Assembly: GCF_027596085.1 (NCBI RefSeq) | Contig: NC_072472.1 | Span: 10,566,219-10,630,218 of the forward strand | Reading direction: 5' to 3' | Length of the DNA: 64,000 nt | Source of the DNA: Anoplopoma fimbria | Lineage: Eukaryota; Chordata; Actinopteri; Perciformes; Anoplopomatidae | In this document: positions 22,551-34,943 of the stretch, one piece after another | Position numbering within the stretch: the first letter of the stretch is position 1 | Layout of the letters: every line of letters starts with the position of its first letter | Notes under the pieces: model-generated | What the model saw: only the letters and a program-made list of their open reading frames with translations | Told to the model about the DNA's origin: nothing | Databases searched by the model: none | Translations under genes and position numbers: made by a program

Positions 22551-23351
22551 ACCTCCTGGGCTCAATCTTAAACTCGATGGAAAAGCCTCCGACAGTCGGC
22601 GACCAGGAAAGCCGACGAAAGGCTCGAGGTACATACTGTTTAGGCTGAATACCAGCTCGTGTTACCGTAGTCTGAAGCGATTGAAAAAATGGACATATTA
22701 GGAGGCTTAGATGTTAATAAATACGAAGGACAGGCGGAGCTGCTGCTGCTGCCATTGGCCAATTGAGCCTTCAAGTAAGCCACGTGGGTCCTGGTTTAGC
22801 ACCGCCTCAACGGAGCATGCAGCCCCGCATGTGCTGCAGTCTGCCGCAGACCCCAGGCTCAGAGTCTGGACCAGTGATGTGGGGAAGCTGCATCACAATG
22901 AAGAAGCACTTGTGTTTTAAAATGTGATGCAGTCAAAAAATGGAGATATCTGCTGTCCCAAGTCCTTGATGTGTATGGATCTATTACATCTGATTCAGAC
23001 AGTCAGACTACTGGTGGCACTGCTGCTACTGCAATAATCCAGTTAGACATCTGTTGCATCTGTAATAACCCAGTTAAACATCTGTAATAACCCAGTTAAA
23101 CATCTGTTGCATCTGTAATAACCCAGTTAGACATCTGTTGCATCTGCAATAGTCTCCTGGATGTTGACATAGGAAGCAAGTTACCTCAGAGCTTTCAAAA
23201 GTGGTCTCCCTTTATATATACATTTATTATAAGCTTGTATTATTTCCATTCATGATCAGTTTTAGTGACTTTTCTCTCTACCAATAAATGTATAAAATTC
23301 TAAATGATATTTGCTATTAACTCAGGCTATGGGTATTTTTTTTTAAAGTAG

Positions 23352-23386
<35 letters not shown>

Positions 23387-26068
23387 TAAATACTATAGAT
23401 AGCTAGATGGTAAACCCCTTATGTATCTTAAAGTTACTGAAAGCTCCCTTAGACAAGTTACAAACAGCAGCTAATTATCCATTAGCCACCATTTATGTCT
23501 ATTTTTGAATATTTTATAATATTTCCTGTCTACAGATCTCACATGAAAACATACTTCTCAAACACTGTGCTGAGTTAAGAGTTGCTACAAATAAAAGAAC
23601 ATCATCCAATTTTTTTTGTTTTGAAGACATAACCATAGAAACTGACCAAATCTGTTTCATTAACTGTTGACTTTGCCTCCCAATAAAACATCAGAGGCTG
23701 TTTGCCTGCAGACACATGCAACAAATAATAGGATTTGAGTCACTCTGTACTTGCCCTGAATGACCCGGACATGTGGTTTTGCGAGTAAAGGAATTCTGTC
23801 CCTCGATTAGCCTTTTTGTGACGTCAGTCTTTAAAAATACAAGTAGGCCAGTTTGTAGCTGCAAGACTAAGTTATATGTGTTTACAACAGAAACTTTAAA
23901 TGCCAATGAACACAAGCAAGCCATATTAAAAGTTTAATTGTATCCTTTTTTTCTTTTCAAGAGCAAGCAGCAAGACTCAAGAAGATGGAGGAACAGGAGA
24001 AAAGAAAGAAAGCAGAGTTCAGGAAAAAAGTGAGAGCCGGAGTTTTTCATCTAATACACATTGTATATATACACATGAGGCCTCTATTTTTATACACACC
24101 ACAACAATCTAATTCAATCCAGTACAACCGCTTTTCCATTCAACCTTTTATGTTCAGTTTTTGTTGACATTGTCGGAAATGTGTAATTCAATTATGTTTG
24201 TTGTACTGGTCTAGATTATTTTGATAGGTATGACATCCATGCTAAAACATATAAATGAACCTCAAGAAAAACATTCTAGGCATCGTTGAAGTATACTTAA
24301 TGACGGACCAATTGTAGTTCATTAGATTGTAAAAGTTGATCTAATAAAGTGGTCGCTGCGTGTAGATCCAGCACAGAGCTCCTGCGGTCTCCTGGTATTC
24401 ATATCATGCAAAATTACACAGAATGTTTCTCTCTGTATCGCTTGTTTAGATGGAGAAAGAAGTGTCGGATTTCATTCAAGACAGTGCACAACAGAAACGA
24501 AAATACAATCCTATGGGGAAGATTGAAAGGAGCATATTGTAAGTACTTTAGATAAGTATTATAAGCTTCTTTATGCAAGAAACATGACATGTTGTGTCAT
24601 ATGCATCACATTTATTTACATCTCATTCCTTCCTGTCTCACAGACATGATGTTGCAGAGGTGGCTGGTCTGACTTCTTTTTCTTTCGGGGAGGACGAGGA
24701 GAGCCGTTATGTCATGCTTTTCAAGAAGGTCAGAATACTTTTCCTTTTCATCCGGTGTTAGATGATAATGTCAAAATGTGGGGAAATGTGACTTGATTTC
24801 CACTTTGTGCTGTGGCAGGAGTTTGCTCCGTTAGATGAGGAGCTGGAAGCTTATCGCAAAGGAGAGGAGTGGGATCCCCAACTGGCAGAGCAACGGCGCA
24901 GACTAAAAGTAAGACTGGATGCTCTTTTTTTTTCTTTCTTTCACGGAGACATGCACCCTTTACATTAATCTGATTAATCTCATGTGTGAATAAGCACATT
25001 GGTCACTTTTACACAAAACTCACAGCGGTTCTCCTGCTAAGTCGGACTTAGTAAAATTTCTGTATCACTTTCAACTTGGCACAAGTTTAAATTGAATGCA
25101 ATCACTTTAACTTTAAGGCTGCAACAGCACAAAGTGAGACAAGCAGAGAGGGAGACAAAAAAAAGCTTTAAAAAGATCACTGTAATAGATTTAGTAATAA
25201 ATAGATTGATAGTGTTTATCTGTTATGCACACAGAAAATATGTTTTGTGCAGATTCAACACAGATACAGGGAGAAAAATCATTATGAAAGAAACACTCAA
25301 TTTCTTAAAAGACTGTCACCTTTAATAGAGCATAAAGAAATACAATCACATTAACTATCATTGCCTTAAACGGAAAAGGTCTTCTTGGGCTATGGATATC
25401 ATTATTTTGGTTGCTCGTTCCATGTAGAGTATCTTCATAATCTACAGTTGACTGCTTTAAGTCCCATTTACCTCTTAGGAGGGATGTTGAAATAAGTAAA
25501 TGTATTTACTGAAGTAGAAGTTGGTGAGGCAGGTTGAAGAGGATCAGGTATATTGAAATATATGTTCTTCAATTATACTGCTAAGTAACTCCTAGACTGC
25601 ATTTCACATTGCAGCTCAATGATGTCTAACTTTGATAAAGGGTTTATTTATCCTTGATTTTCCATCAAAGTCTCTGATTTTTTTGTTTCCTCTTCACTGC
25701 AGGAAAAGGCTGCATTGGAAGAAACAGAATCCAGTAAGACAAAGAAGCCAGAAACGTGTCCCAACTCCAACTACAGAGACAAGTACAGTCACCTGATCGG
25801 CACCTCAGCTGCAAAGGATGCAGCACATACACTAGAGGCCAACAGCACTTATGGCTGCGGTGAGTACATTTTGCCTAACTTAATTCACATCACAGTTCTC
25901 CTTCTGCATCTGTATTTACTCATTATGTGTTGGTGTTTTTCTCCCTCAGTGCCGGTGGCCAATAAGAGGGACACTCGCTCCATAGAGGAAGCCATGAATG
26001 AAATCAGAGCGAAGAAGCGGCAGAAGCAAGAGGACGACTCAGGGGCAAACAACAGCAGCACCTCTTGA
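22544..26068 (+). CDS. spag7: Sperm-associated antigen 7 homologue, R3H domain protein (230 aa, 7 exons)
   Basis: Exons: 22544-22628, 23962-24029, 24450-24538, 24644-24728, 24819-24908, 25703-25859, 25950-26068; all GT-AG, 693 nt in one frame. The protein starts [16 protein letters not shown], has a basic coiled-coil-like stretch (about residues 27-51), then an R3H single-stranded nucleic-acid-binding domain: [14 protein letters not shown] with R78 and H82 forming the R-xxx-H signature, and [14 protein letters not shown]. Later come [30 protein letters not shown] and the conserved C-terminal block [20 protein letters not shown]. Human SPAG7 is 227 aa with the same blocks. It is a nuclear protein of poorly known function; the domain implies RNA or ssDNA binding. 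The promoter has NRF1- and YY1-like sites, suggesting broad expression. Confidence 0.96.
23034..23160 (+). repeat. Short tandem repeat in spag7 intron 1
   Basis: Units built from CAGTTA(G/A)ACATCTG, TTGCATCTG and TAATAACC repeat about four times, period about 34 bases, one copy lacking the TTGCATCTG part. Confidence 0.85.
23348..23395 (+). repeat. (ATA)n microsatellite in spag7 intron 1
   Basis: A run of AAT/ATA triplets with minor interruptions. Confidence 0.9.
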
Positions 26069-26129
26069 GTCTCCACCATATTTGCTCTCATCTGCTGTGT
26101 GCAGGTGTTTGGCTGTGTGCAGGTGTTTG

Positions 26130-26130
26130 G

Positions 26131-26178
<48 letters not shown>
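26130..26178 (+). repeat. (GT)n microsatellite in the spag7 3' UTR
   Basis: About twenty GT dinucleotides begin 62 bases after the stop codon, preceded by two copies of a GTGCAGGTGTTTGGCT unit. Confidence 0.92.
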
Positions 26179-26181
<3 letters not shown>

Positions 26182-27077
26182 TGGCAGCGTCAGTGTGTGT
26201 CCACACGGTGTAATTCATCCTATAATGCAATATCTTGTACTTCAGGCATTTGAGAAGTATAACTCAAATGACGAGCCTTCAGTCCAGTGTATATACCACT
26301 GTCCGTCTTAGACTGTGTTGAAATCATGAAATCCTGTTTAGTGGAGGATGCTCAGATAGGCTGATCCAGGAGGTGGATTTCCATTAGGTTTAACATTTGC
26401 TTGTGACGCCAATTATCAACCTGCTCACACACATGGTTGGACCCTTTACAGTATGAGAAACCTGTTTTGAGTAAAAAACAATGTGTCTGGGTGTTTAGCT
26501 ACTCAAAAACAACTCGACATCTTCATACATCATTTTAAAGGACATGTTTTGGCAATGATTGACAGGTTTGATACAGATGTTTATTTGCTGTCCTAAGTGA
26601 CATTTTAATTAGGAAAATTGAAAAAAGAATGTAGGCAATCATGGCTGAAAAGTCAGAGTTCCAAATATCCAGTGTAGCTTTTAAAAGGGAAACAGGAATG
26701 CTGTCTGATGACCAGCTTTTGGGTACATTTTGGGGGGTTCTATCTCGGTCTCAACCTGTTTCAGATCTTTGTAATGTTGGAAGCATGCCATTTCCTCCAT
26801 TTTCAAGAGGAATCTCATTTTAGAAAATGCTGTTTTGTGGGTTTTAGGAATATTTGATTAAGTCTGAGATTATCTTTGTTTCAATGCATCTGAATTAAAC
26901 TGATTCTCCACTCTAAATGTTTTAATAAGAAGCCCTTTTATGGCTGGCAATATGTAGGGAACAGGAATACTAGACTCATTTTAGGAATATTGGTCGCATC
27001 TTTTTTTGTTTGTAAATTTGTAGGCATCTTGGTGTCATTTTAATATTGTTGCACTGTTAAATTCCCCCATGTGTGTT

Positions 27078-27214
27078 AATAAATGGAGAACAGTATTAAG
27101 TCTTTGTATGTTGCCTTCATTCTTTCGTAGCCTAATTATTTTACTGTTGGCTTTTTTAGACTGGTTTTGCTGTCTAACAATATTATTTAATCCAATACAA
27201 CATCACAAAATAAA
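27078..27214 (+). terminator. spag7: Candidate spag7 polyadenylation signals
   Basis: AATAAA occurs at 27078-27083 and again at 27209-27214, about 1.0-1.1 kb after the stop codon. The sequence between stop and these signals lacks other genes. Confidence 0.5.
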
Positions 27215-27596
27215 GACTCAAAAATGACTGGGAGAAAATGGTGAGTTATTATCTTAAGAGGCTATCTATATTAAGTTATCTAAACTAATGCCCCATGAAC
27301 CTGACTCATAAAGACTTATGTATGGAGGACGACATGTAAACGGAGAGAGGCTGGTGGAAAACATCAGAAAAAAATTGAGTTTCTTGTGAATTGTGAGGTC
27401 AGTCAGAGGCTTAACGACCACACAAACACAAACACATGGTTGCTGCGTCCCTTAATAGCTATTTAACAGCTAATTTATGTTAATGTCTTTGGCTGTTCGG
27501 GATGAATAAACGACCTGGCGGTCACCCAAATGATGCGAGGAATAAACTAAAAGATTATTGGGAGGAGGGCCATCCCTTCCATCCTGTGGATTAGCT

Positions 27597-27634
<38 letters not shown>

Positions 27635-29423
27635 GTAATTATTATTCTTATTAATAATAATATCTAAATATCTGAAGCTGAAATTACAGTCCATTTAAGG
27701 AGCTTGTTTGTTGTCTTTGTTGGTTCTCAGAGAAAAGAAAATGTGTTGGGAAGGAGCAGCTGTCTGGATGGAGATGGGGACATCAAGGTGAGGAAAGGTG
27801 GACCTAAAAAACACTAACGTCTGTACACAGCTGAAAGTGCAACAGTCAAAAGATGTTATTTTTATATTTGAATGATTGTGTGTCCCTAATGTGTTTTGCT
27901 GTGTCTCCATCCTCCGGAAAAAGCTGGAGGAGCAGCTAGAAAACCACAAGGAGAAACATCATTTAAGCAAAATATTCTCTCGATACTTTTAATGACTAAC
28001 TAGACATACATGATTGATATATTCTTTATGTATTATGTTTGTGTGACTATCTCTTTGTGTGACTCTGTTTTCTTTCCAGGCTGATGAATGAAAAAAGGGA
28101 AATTAAGGGCCTGGAGGAGACGAGTCACAGTTGTAGAATATCATTAAAATGTGATATTATAGAATGCTGTAAAAATGTCATTAGTTTAGTGTACCATAAC
28201 AATGACATACTATACTATGACATATAGTATGTCAAAAAAACTCATATTAAAGTATGTGCGAAAAAAGTCATAAAAAGTTATATTATAGTATGCCAGAAGA
28301 AGTCATAGTATAGTACGCTCAAAAAGCTCATATAAAAGTAATATTATAGTATGTTAGAAAATGTCATAGTATAGTATGTCGTAAGAAAATTATAGTATGC
28401 TTTAAAAAAGTCATAGTTTAGTATGTATTATAAAGTCATTAAAAAGTCATTGTATAGTAGATCGAAAAAAGTCATATTATAGTATGTCGAAAAAAGGCAT
28501 ACTACGTATGCTTTAATAAACTCATAGTTTAGGATGTATAATAGTCATTAAAAAGTAATTGTATAGTATACTGAAAAAAGTAAAAAAAAAAAGTAATATT
28601 ATAGTATACTCAAAAAAAAGTCATAGAAAAGTTATCTTATAGTATGTGCAAAAAAGTCAAAGTGTAGTATGTCAGAAAAATTCATATATAATAGTATGCT
28701 CAAAAAAGTCATGAAAAAATCACATTATAGTATGTCTAAAAAGTCATACAAAAGCCATATTATAGTTTGTCGAAAAAAGTCATAATATAGTATGTCAGTC
28801 ATAATATAGTATGTCAGAAAAAGTCATATTGTAGTATGTCCCAAAAAGTCATAGTATAGTATATCAGAAGAAGGCATAGTATAGTATATCAGAAGAAGGC
28901 ATAGTATAGTATGTCCAAAAAAGTCATATTATAGTTGCTCAAAAAAAGTCATAAAAATAGTCAAAGTAGTGTATGTCGAAAAAAGTAAAAAAATAAAATA
29001 ATAGTATTGTCTGTCAAAAAAGTCAGAAAAAGATAGTATGTCGAAAGTATGTCCGCGTGGTCCTAGTGCGTGCTAACTCCTGCTTTTATTTTATTTAGTT
29101 GTTGGACTGTAAGAAATGGAGGGGTCCAATACTACCTTTTAAAAAAGTGGAGTGGTCGTGTCCCCCTGTGTCCCCCCGTTAATAACGTCCTGCTGCATAT
29201 ACAATATATCATCTCTTCCTCCACAGCTGTTATTCTTTCCCATCCATGTTTATGAACTGGCACTACCTTTTGTCTCCTGAGGGGGGCGCCATAGATTAAC
29301 CAAGAATTATTTTATTTTTTTTGGGGGGGGTTACCTTGTCTCCCACTGTCCTGGAGTTTCTGTCCTGCAGAAACACACTTATTGCGCGCTGAAGACTCAT
29401 TCACGCACTTGTAATAAAAAAAA
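27215..29423. other. spag7-chrdl2 intergenic region
   Basis: Contains an (ATA)n run at about 27600-27632 and a large minisatellite at 28140-29050. Sequence 29051-29423 precedes chrdl2 and would hold its promoter; no clear TATA box is seen there. No other gene recognised. Confidence 0.6.
28140..29050. repeat. AT-rich minisatellite with AGTCATA-TTATAGTATGTC units
   Basis: Variants of AAAAAAGTCATATTATAGTA followed by TGTC(G/A)A repeat throughout about 0.9 kb, in units of roughly 25-45 bases with many point changes and deletions. Within units, CATACTATA and TATAGTATG are inverted relative to each other, so both strands can fold. Confidence 0.9.
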
Positions 29424-30173
29424 ATGAAGCTCACATTCTTCTTCTTTTTCATCATTCGGTTTACAGAATCTGAACTAAAACCCCAGAAAGGTAAGACCCA
29501 GACCAAGCTGATGCTTATTCTCTCCTGATCAAAAGTCTTTAGTGCTTTAAAATAAGAAAAAAAAACATGCAAATGTGAGTGTGATGTGGAAAGTTAAGTT
29601 GGATTAAGCCAAAAGTGAACTGATATTTTAAGATTAACACCCTCTATTGCTCTTAACATAACTTTTGTTTTTTTTTTCTTGGTAAAGTTTATTTTCTATA
29701 ATTCTGTCAGAAAGCCTTATACATTTAAACTTCTCTTTCTTAATGGGCTGAAGTGGGATCAGTGGCATTTGCAGTCCCCATGTTGTTCCCTGGTTTGAAT
29801 TACTCAAATCGGATTGGCATAGAATAATGTTTGTGTTTGACAGATGTTTTGTATATAACTTCAACGGGACATGTTTTTGTTGTTGCCGTTCGGTCCATCA
29901 GTGCCACATGTAGCTCATCCTCCTCATGTTTGACCATCAGGGCCCGCGGTGGTATGTACTTTTAAAGACAAGACATACAGTCCAGGAGACAGCTGGCATC
30001 CCTATCTGGAGCCCTTTGGATTCATGTTCTGCATGCGCTGTGTCTGCACAGAGGTACATTCATGAATCCCTTCTAAACAAAACATCTAAAGGAGTAATAC
30101 ACTAAAATTGCTGGACTGTCTGAAAGACTCTGTTTTTTTTGGATTTTTAAAGGTGCTTGTAAACTCTTATATT

Positions 30174-30208
<35 letters not shown>

Positions 30209-33200
30209 GACAGGTCATGTGAAATGTAACACAATCAAGTGTCCAGCTCTGCCATGTGAAAACCCAGTAGCTGAGCCTCAGCAGTGTTGTCCAAGGTGCA
30301 CAGGTAGATGGTCCAAACGACTGATCAGAGTTTAACAGATACACGATGATTCTCGTTGTGACTTTAAATACGGTCCTGTCCGGTGTGATGTGCCCTCCTC
30401 AGATGAGCCCAGGATCCCAGCAGGCCTGAGAGCTTCAGTGAAATCCTGCAGGTATAATGGAAGTATTTATCAGCCGGGGGAGACCTTCACTAAGCTCGAC
30501 CTCTTCCCGTCCAAGCAAAGCAATCAGTGTGTCATGTGCACATGCTCTGTAAGTTACATCTAATTCACTTATTTTATTGATCTGGTGCAAGAATATCTCA
30601 ATTTAAATGCATGCAGTATGTGAGACATTTAAAGTCAGTAATGAGCTCAACTTATCTGTGACATTTTGGGTATACACTGCTTTACAGAGCAAATGTATCA
30701 TGTGAATAATAGACACTAAAAAACTGAGAAAATGAAGAGAGTGGAACAGAAATTTTCAGACGTTTCTTAATCTAGAAAGAAATAAGGCAAATCCTCTATC
30801 CTTGCTAATGAGTTTCTCACAATCCTCCTTTAATTGAGAATTGTTCTTTTCCTCTAAAACAACATAATCGCTAAGCTGTAATCAATGAAAAAAAAAAGCT
30901 TTTAATTACTAGATGTAGGCCCTCATTAGATTAAAAATCTTATCTCAACACATTGTCTTCCTAACAATTATGAAATGTGTGTTTGTGCTCACCAAAGCCT
31001 TTTTATATTACTATTTAATGAACCTCTACGTTATTAACATATAAAGCCCACTTATACAACAATTGCTCCTGTGTTAAAATATGTCATATTTTAGATTAGT
31101 TTTTCCGAAATGTGTTATGTGTGTATTTGTTTTGTGAGTAATAAGAGTACCTCTGCCTACTTATGGCTGCTAAAGCTTTGCAGTAAAAGTTGAAATGTAT
31201 CGTTAAATTCCATTTCATTTTATATCTTGTGCTTTGGTTTATGTGTCGGCTTAGCTTGGTTGAGGCACAAAAGAATTATGACAGCCTTAATTTAGAAAAC
31301 CAAAAGCAGATATCAAAGAGAAAAGCAGAAGTTATGCCAAAATTGACATCACCCTGGAGTTGTCCTTTAAAAGGCTGTGTGATGTGAGGAGTTAATTTTT
31401 ATGAGTTGATAAGTGGTATTCGTTAACAGATGTTTTCAGTTGTTTCCAGGGAGACACCACCTTACAACATTAACAAACAGATTCCGAGTAAAAATGTAAG
31501 AGTAGTACAAATCACATTTATATCCTAATGCATTTCTTCCAGGGATCTCTAATATTAACTTGTTTTATTCTCTCTGATGTTTCTGTTTAATCCTGATTTC
31601 TTTTGTTTTTGTGGTTTGTAATATATTGTAGGTATTTGTAGTTATTTGTGTCCTTTGGCAAAACACCGAATACATAATAATATGTATTAATTATATAATA
31701 ATAATTGCCTCCAATGAGCAGGCCTGGTGTGGGAGTGTGTCTACTTGTGTCAAAAGAACATTTTAATTGATTTGGACAAAAGTAAAAACAAATTTAAGGT
31801 CTCATCTGTTGACATTTCCAAGCATTATTTAAAAACATATCTATTTCGCCAAGCCTTTCTTTTTTAACAGCACTTTATGTGTGCTTCACATAGTCCCACA
31901 TCTGTCTGTCAAATGGTCTTTTATGTATTTAAACACTTTTAAATCTAAATTTCTTGATTGCAATAAACATGTAAGTGCAAAAAGCATGCAGCTGCAAAAG
32001 TAAGCTTTTGTAACTCTGTTTTCATTTCATTTCTTTTATTTTTTAAATGTGCAGCACTTTGAGCTATATAGTCTGTATGAAATGTGCTATATACATGAAG
32101 ATGAATATGTTATTATATTATTATTATTATTACGTTTTTGCTGATGTGTTTTAAGAGCATTGGATCTCAGAAGACACTGTGATTATGTTGTTTGGACTTT
32201 GTCTCTCTAATTCTGAATGGCATAAATCTATTGATAGGTAAGCAGGTCTAGAGAGTCCTGCAGAAACCCTGCATTACTTGAGCATTGCTGTCTGGAGCTC
32301 ATGCCTGGAGATAAATAAAATACATAACAATCCTTTTTTTCTCAGAATGGAAACATCTTCTGCGGTCTGAAAACATGCCAACGAATCACCTGTTCCTCGC
32401 CCGTCTCAGTCCAAGATACCTGCTGTTTGGTGTGTAAAGGTAATCCAGCTCGTCTAAGGTGGGACAAATAGCTTTAGTCTGTTTCCAACCTGCAATAATA
32501 TTTTGAGTATTTGGCCTGAGCATATGGCTTGTTGATAAAAGTGTTCTTCTCATATCGATAAATATCACAAAATTCAAGTAGATGCAAATATACACGACAC
32601 AAAACATGACAAAATGTGATCATATCATCATGATAAAATTCCACTTAAAGTTTATATATGATAATTCTTAAGTCACGTCCCGTATCATGCCTTCAATATT
32701 AATTACATTGTCCTCACCCTTTGCCTCTCTTTGGTCTTTAGATCAAGGCACCAGTGGGTCCTCATCAATTGAGGATGGGAACCAGCAACTGAACAGAGGC
32801 GTGGTATGTTCTTGCTGATTTAACTTAAAATTAACACATCTTAGACATTGCTTTCACATTTAACTTTACCATCTCTGAAAATATATGTAAATGTGGGCTA
32901 TCAGTTGAGCGGCTGCACTTTAATTACTGGCCTTGGAGTTTCTGCTCCGATGAAGTGTCCTTGAACATAACACTGAGGTCACTACGAGCTTAAGGGGAGC
33001 TGCTGTGTAGCTCACGCCGACCTTTGACCTCACTGTGCGAATCAATTATTTTCACTTGAGGATCACATTATTCAAATTATTTCTTAAACATTTATTTTGC
33101 CGTAATCATTAAAGACATAGCAGTCAAATGTTCCGTCAAGTTCCTTGAACCACTTGGCCTGATGATAAGACTGAATAACAATATTCAATTTGAACTGCTG

Positions 33201-34943
33201 AATAAATCTGAAATGGCAGTGATTCATTGATCTGGAGCCAGGCTGTAAACGTCTATGATTTAGGGCTACATTTGATGCTCTTTCAGCCATCACTCAGGGG
33301 AAAAATAAGTAAAGCCAAGAGCTGAATAGATGAAAGATAACTGTGTTTTATTGTATCTGTTTTTACAAAAGAGGCATTCAGTCGACCAGTGCTCCGGAGA
33401 GCAGAGCAGGGCACGGTTCGACCGTGCCACTCCTTCCAGGGTCAGGACTTCTCCTCGAGGCCTTAGCCTCAGTAAACTTAACCTCAAAGGGGCTTCAGAG
33501 ACCACCGTGAAGATTTTGTTGCAGAGAAAACACCAAAGAGGTAAGATTTTGTCCCAACAGAAAGATCACGTACAGGTATTTCATTTTATAGACATGTTCC
33601 TCACATCTTTACGATCACTCCCACATGTAACGCTCAGATGTTTTCCATTTCTCGCAGCTTGTTTGTACAATGGCAAGACGTACTCACATGGAGACATGTG
33701 GCACCCAGTTTTGGGGAAGGTCCTGGAATGCATCCTGTGCACTTGCACTGATGGTCTCCAGGACTGCAAACGCATCACGTGTCCCAGACAGTACCCATGC
33801 CAACATCCTATGAAATCAGAGGGGAAGTGCTGCAAGACTTGTCCAGGTAGTAAAATATGGTCGACATAATGAACTGTTTATACTGACATCATGATGACTG
33901 GCTGTTAACACCATCCACATAACTTGTGTCTGTTTTGTGTCTCTAGAAAGTACAGATGGAAGTAACCAGACCCAGTGTTACCTTGGATATAAGAATAGCC
34001 TCTTGGTGTATAAAGTAGATTCATCTTTAAAAGTGGATCCACCCAACACAGTTAGGATCATTGCTGTTGAAAGACAAAGTCCTGCTGAGGTTGAAGTGCA
34101 AGTATGGAAGACTGTAGAAGGTACTGTTACTACTGGTGTGAGCTATCATAAGGGAATAGTTCAGACCACTCTGATGTCTTAAAACAGATTTTTAGGCTTT
34201 TTTTTGTACGGAATAAAAAATACTTATATAACAAGTTAGTCTTGGAGGTGCTTGTCAAAGGATTTTGGCAGCAGGCTAGCTGTTTCCCCCTCTTTCAAGC
34301 TTTTATGCTAAGCTAAGCTAGAAGCTCCTGGCTGTACTTCTATATTTATGGTATAAACAAAAGAGTGGGATCTGTCTCGTCAACTGAAGCTGTCATTATG
34401 CTTCTCTGGGCAGCACGTAACTGAACATGCACGGGTGTCATTCGGGCACATTTGCATATGTGTTTATTTCATACTTGTACACTTGCAAACGTATTTGAAC
34501 GACACCTGCATACGTTTGCAAGAGATCAAATGAGTATTTTTTTCAACTATTCCTTTCAGAGAAATATACAGTATTGCTGCACAAATGTATGACTCTCATC
34601 TGGGTTCTTTGTTTATACAGGTGTTTTACAATTAATGGAAATTGGTGACGTTCAAAGAAAAGATATTGTGGATCATCCAGAAAATTACACATTACTTACA
34701 ACACTTGATGAAGGTATTGTTTTTAAATTACTGGACATAATTGAATTCAACTAACCTTCCTGACTTTTTTTGGTTTTGATGACTTTTTATTTTTTTAATT
34801 TTTTTTCAGAGATGTGGAAAAAATTTAAAGAGGAGGGAGGAAATCTGAGTACAGCTCCTCAGACCACAATTTGTGAGGATGGCATTCGGGAGATGGTGAC
34901 TTTCCTAAATCCCAAGCAGATAGAAGATGTCTGTTCACCCTAA
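29424..34943 (+). CDS. chrdl2: Chordin-like 2, secreted BMP antagonist (444 aa, 11 exons)
   Basis: Exons: 29424-29490, 29941-30053, 30210-30303, 30403-30548, 32346-32439, 32742-32803, 33372-33540, 33658-33846, 33947-34120, 34621-34713, 34810-34943; all GT-AG and in phase. Exon 1 is a signal peptide ([13 protein letters not shown]). Three von Willebrand C (chordin-type) domains follow: about residues 27-91 ([23 protein letters not shown]), 108-171 ([19 protein letters not shown]) and 249-311 ([28 protein letters not shown]). Between domains 2 and 3 a variable linker contains [14 protein letters not shown]. The C-terminal region (312-444) has EVEVQVWKT. Chordin-like proteins bind BMPs outside the cell. 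Assignment to CHRDL2 rather than CHRDL1 rests on the linker (RHSVDQC...TTVKI) and on xrra1/neu3 lying next door; parts of domain 2 and the tail resemble CHRDL1. Confidence 0.88.
30173..30206 (+). repeat. chrdl2: (CT)n microsatellite forming the polypyrimidine tract of chrdl2 exon 3
   Basis: About sixteen CT units run directly into TTAG, the acceptor of exon 3 at 30210, so the repeat itself is the splice polypyrimidine tract. Confidence 0.9.
31800..32140 (+). mobile_element. LINE 3' remnant in chrdl2 intron 4
   Basis: A stretch reads as LINE C-terminal sequence ([18 protein letters not shown], near 31818-31860) and ends with GCAGCACTTTGAGCTATATA, GTGCTATATACATGAA and an (ATT)n tail, the usual 3' end of several fish retroelements. 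Heavily decayed; family uncertain. Confidence 0.55.
34245..34400 (+). repeat. Fish interspersed repeat fragment in chrdl2 intron 9
   Basis: GCAGGCTAGCTGTTTCCCCC followed by TTTATGCTAAGCTAAGCTAG and a CTGGCTGTACTTC segment matches a repeat I recognise from many fish introns. Boundaries and class not determined. Confidence 0.55.
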
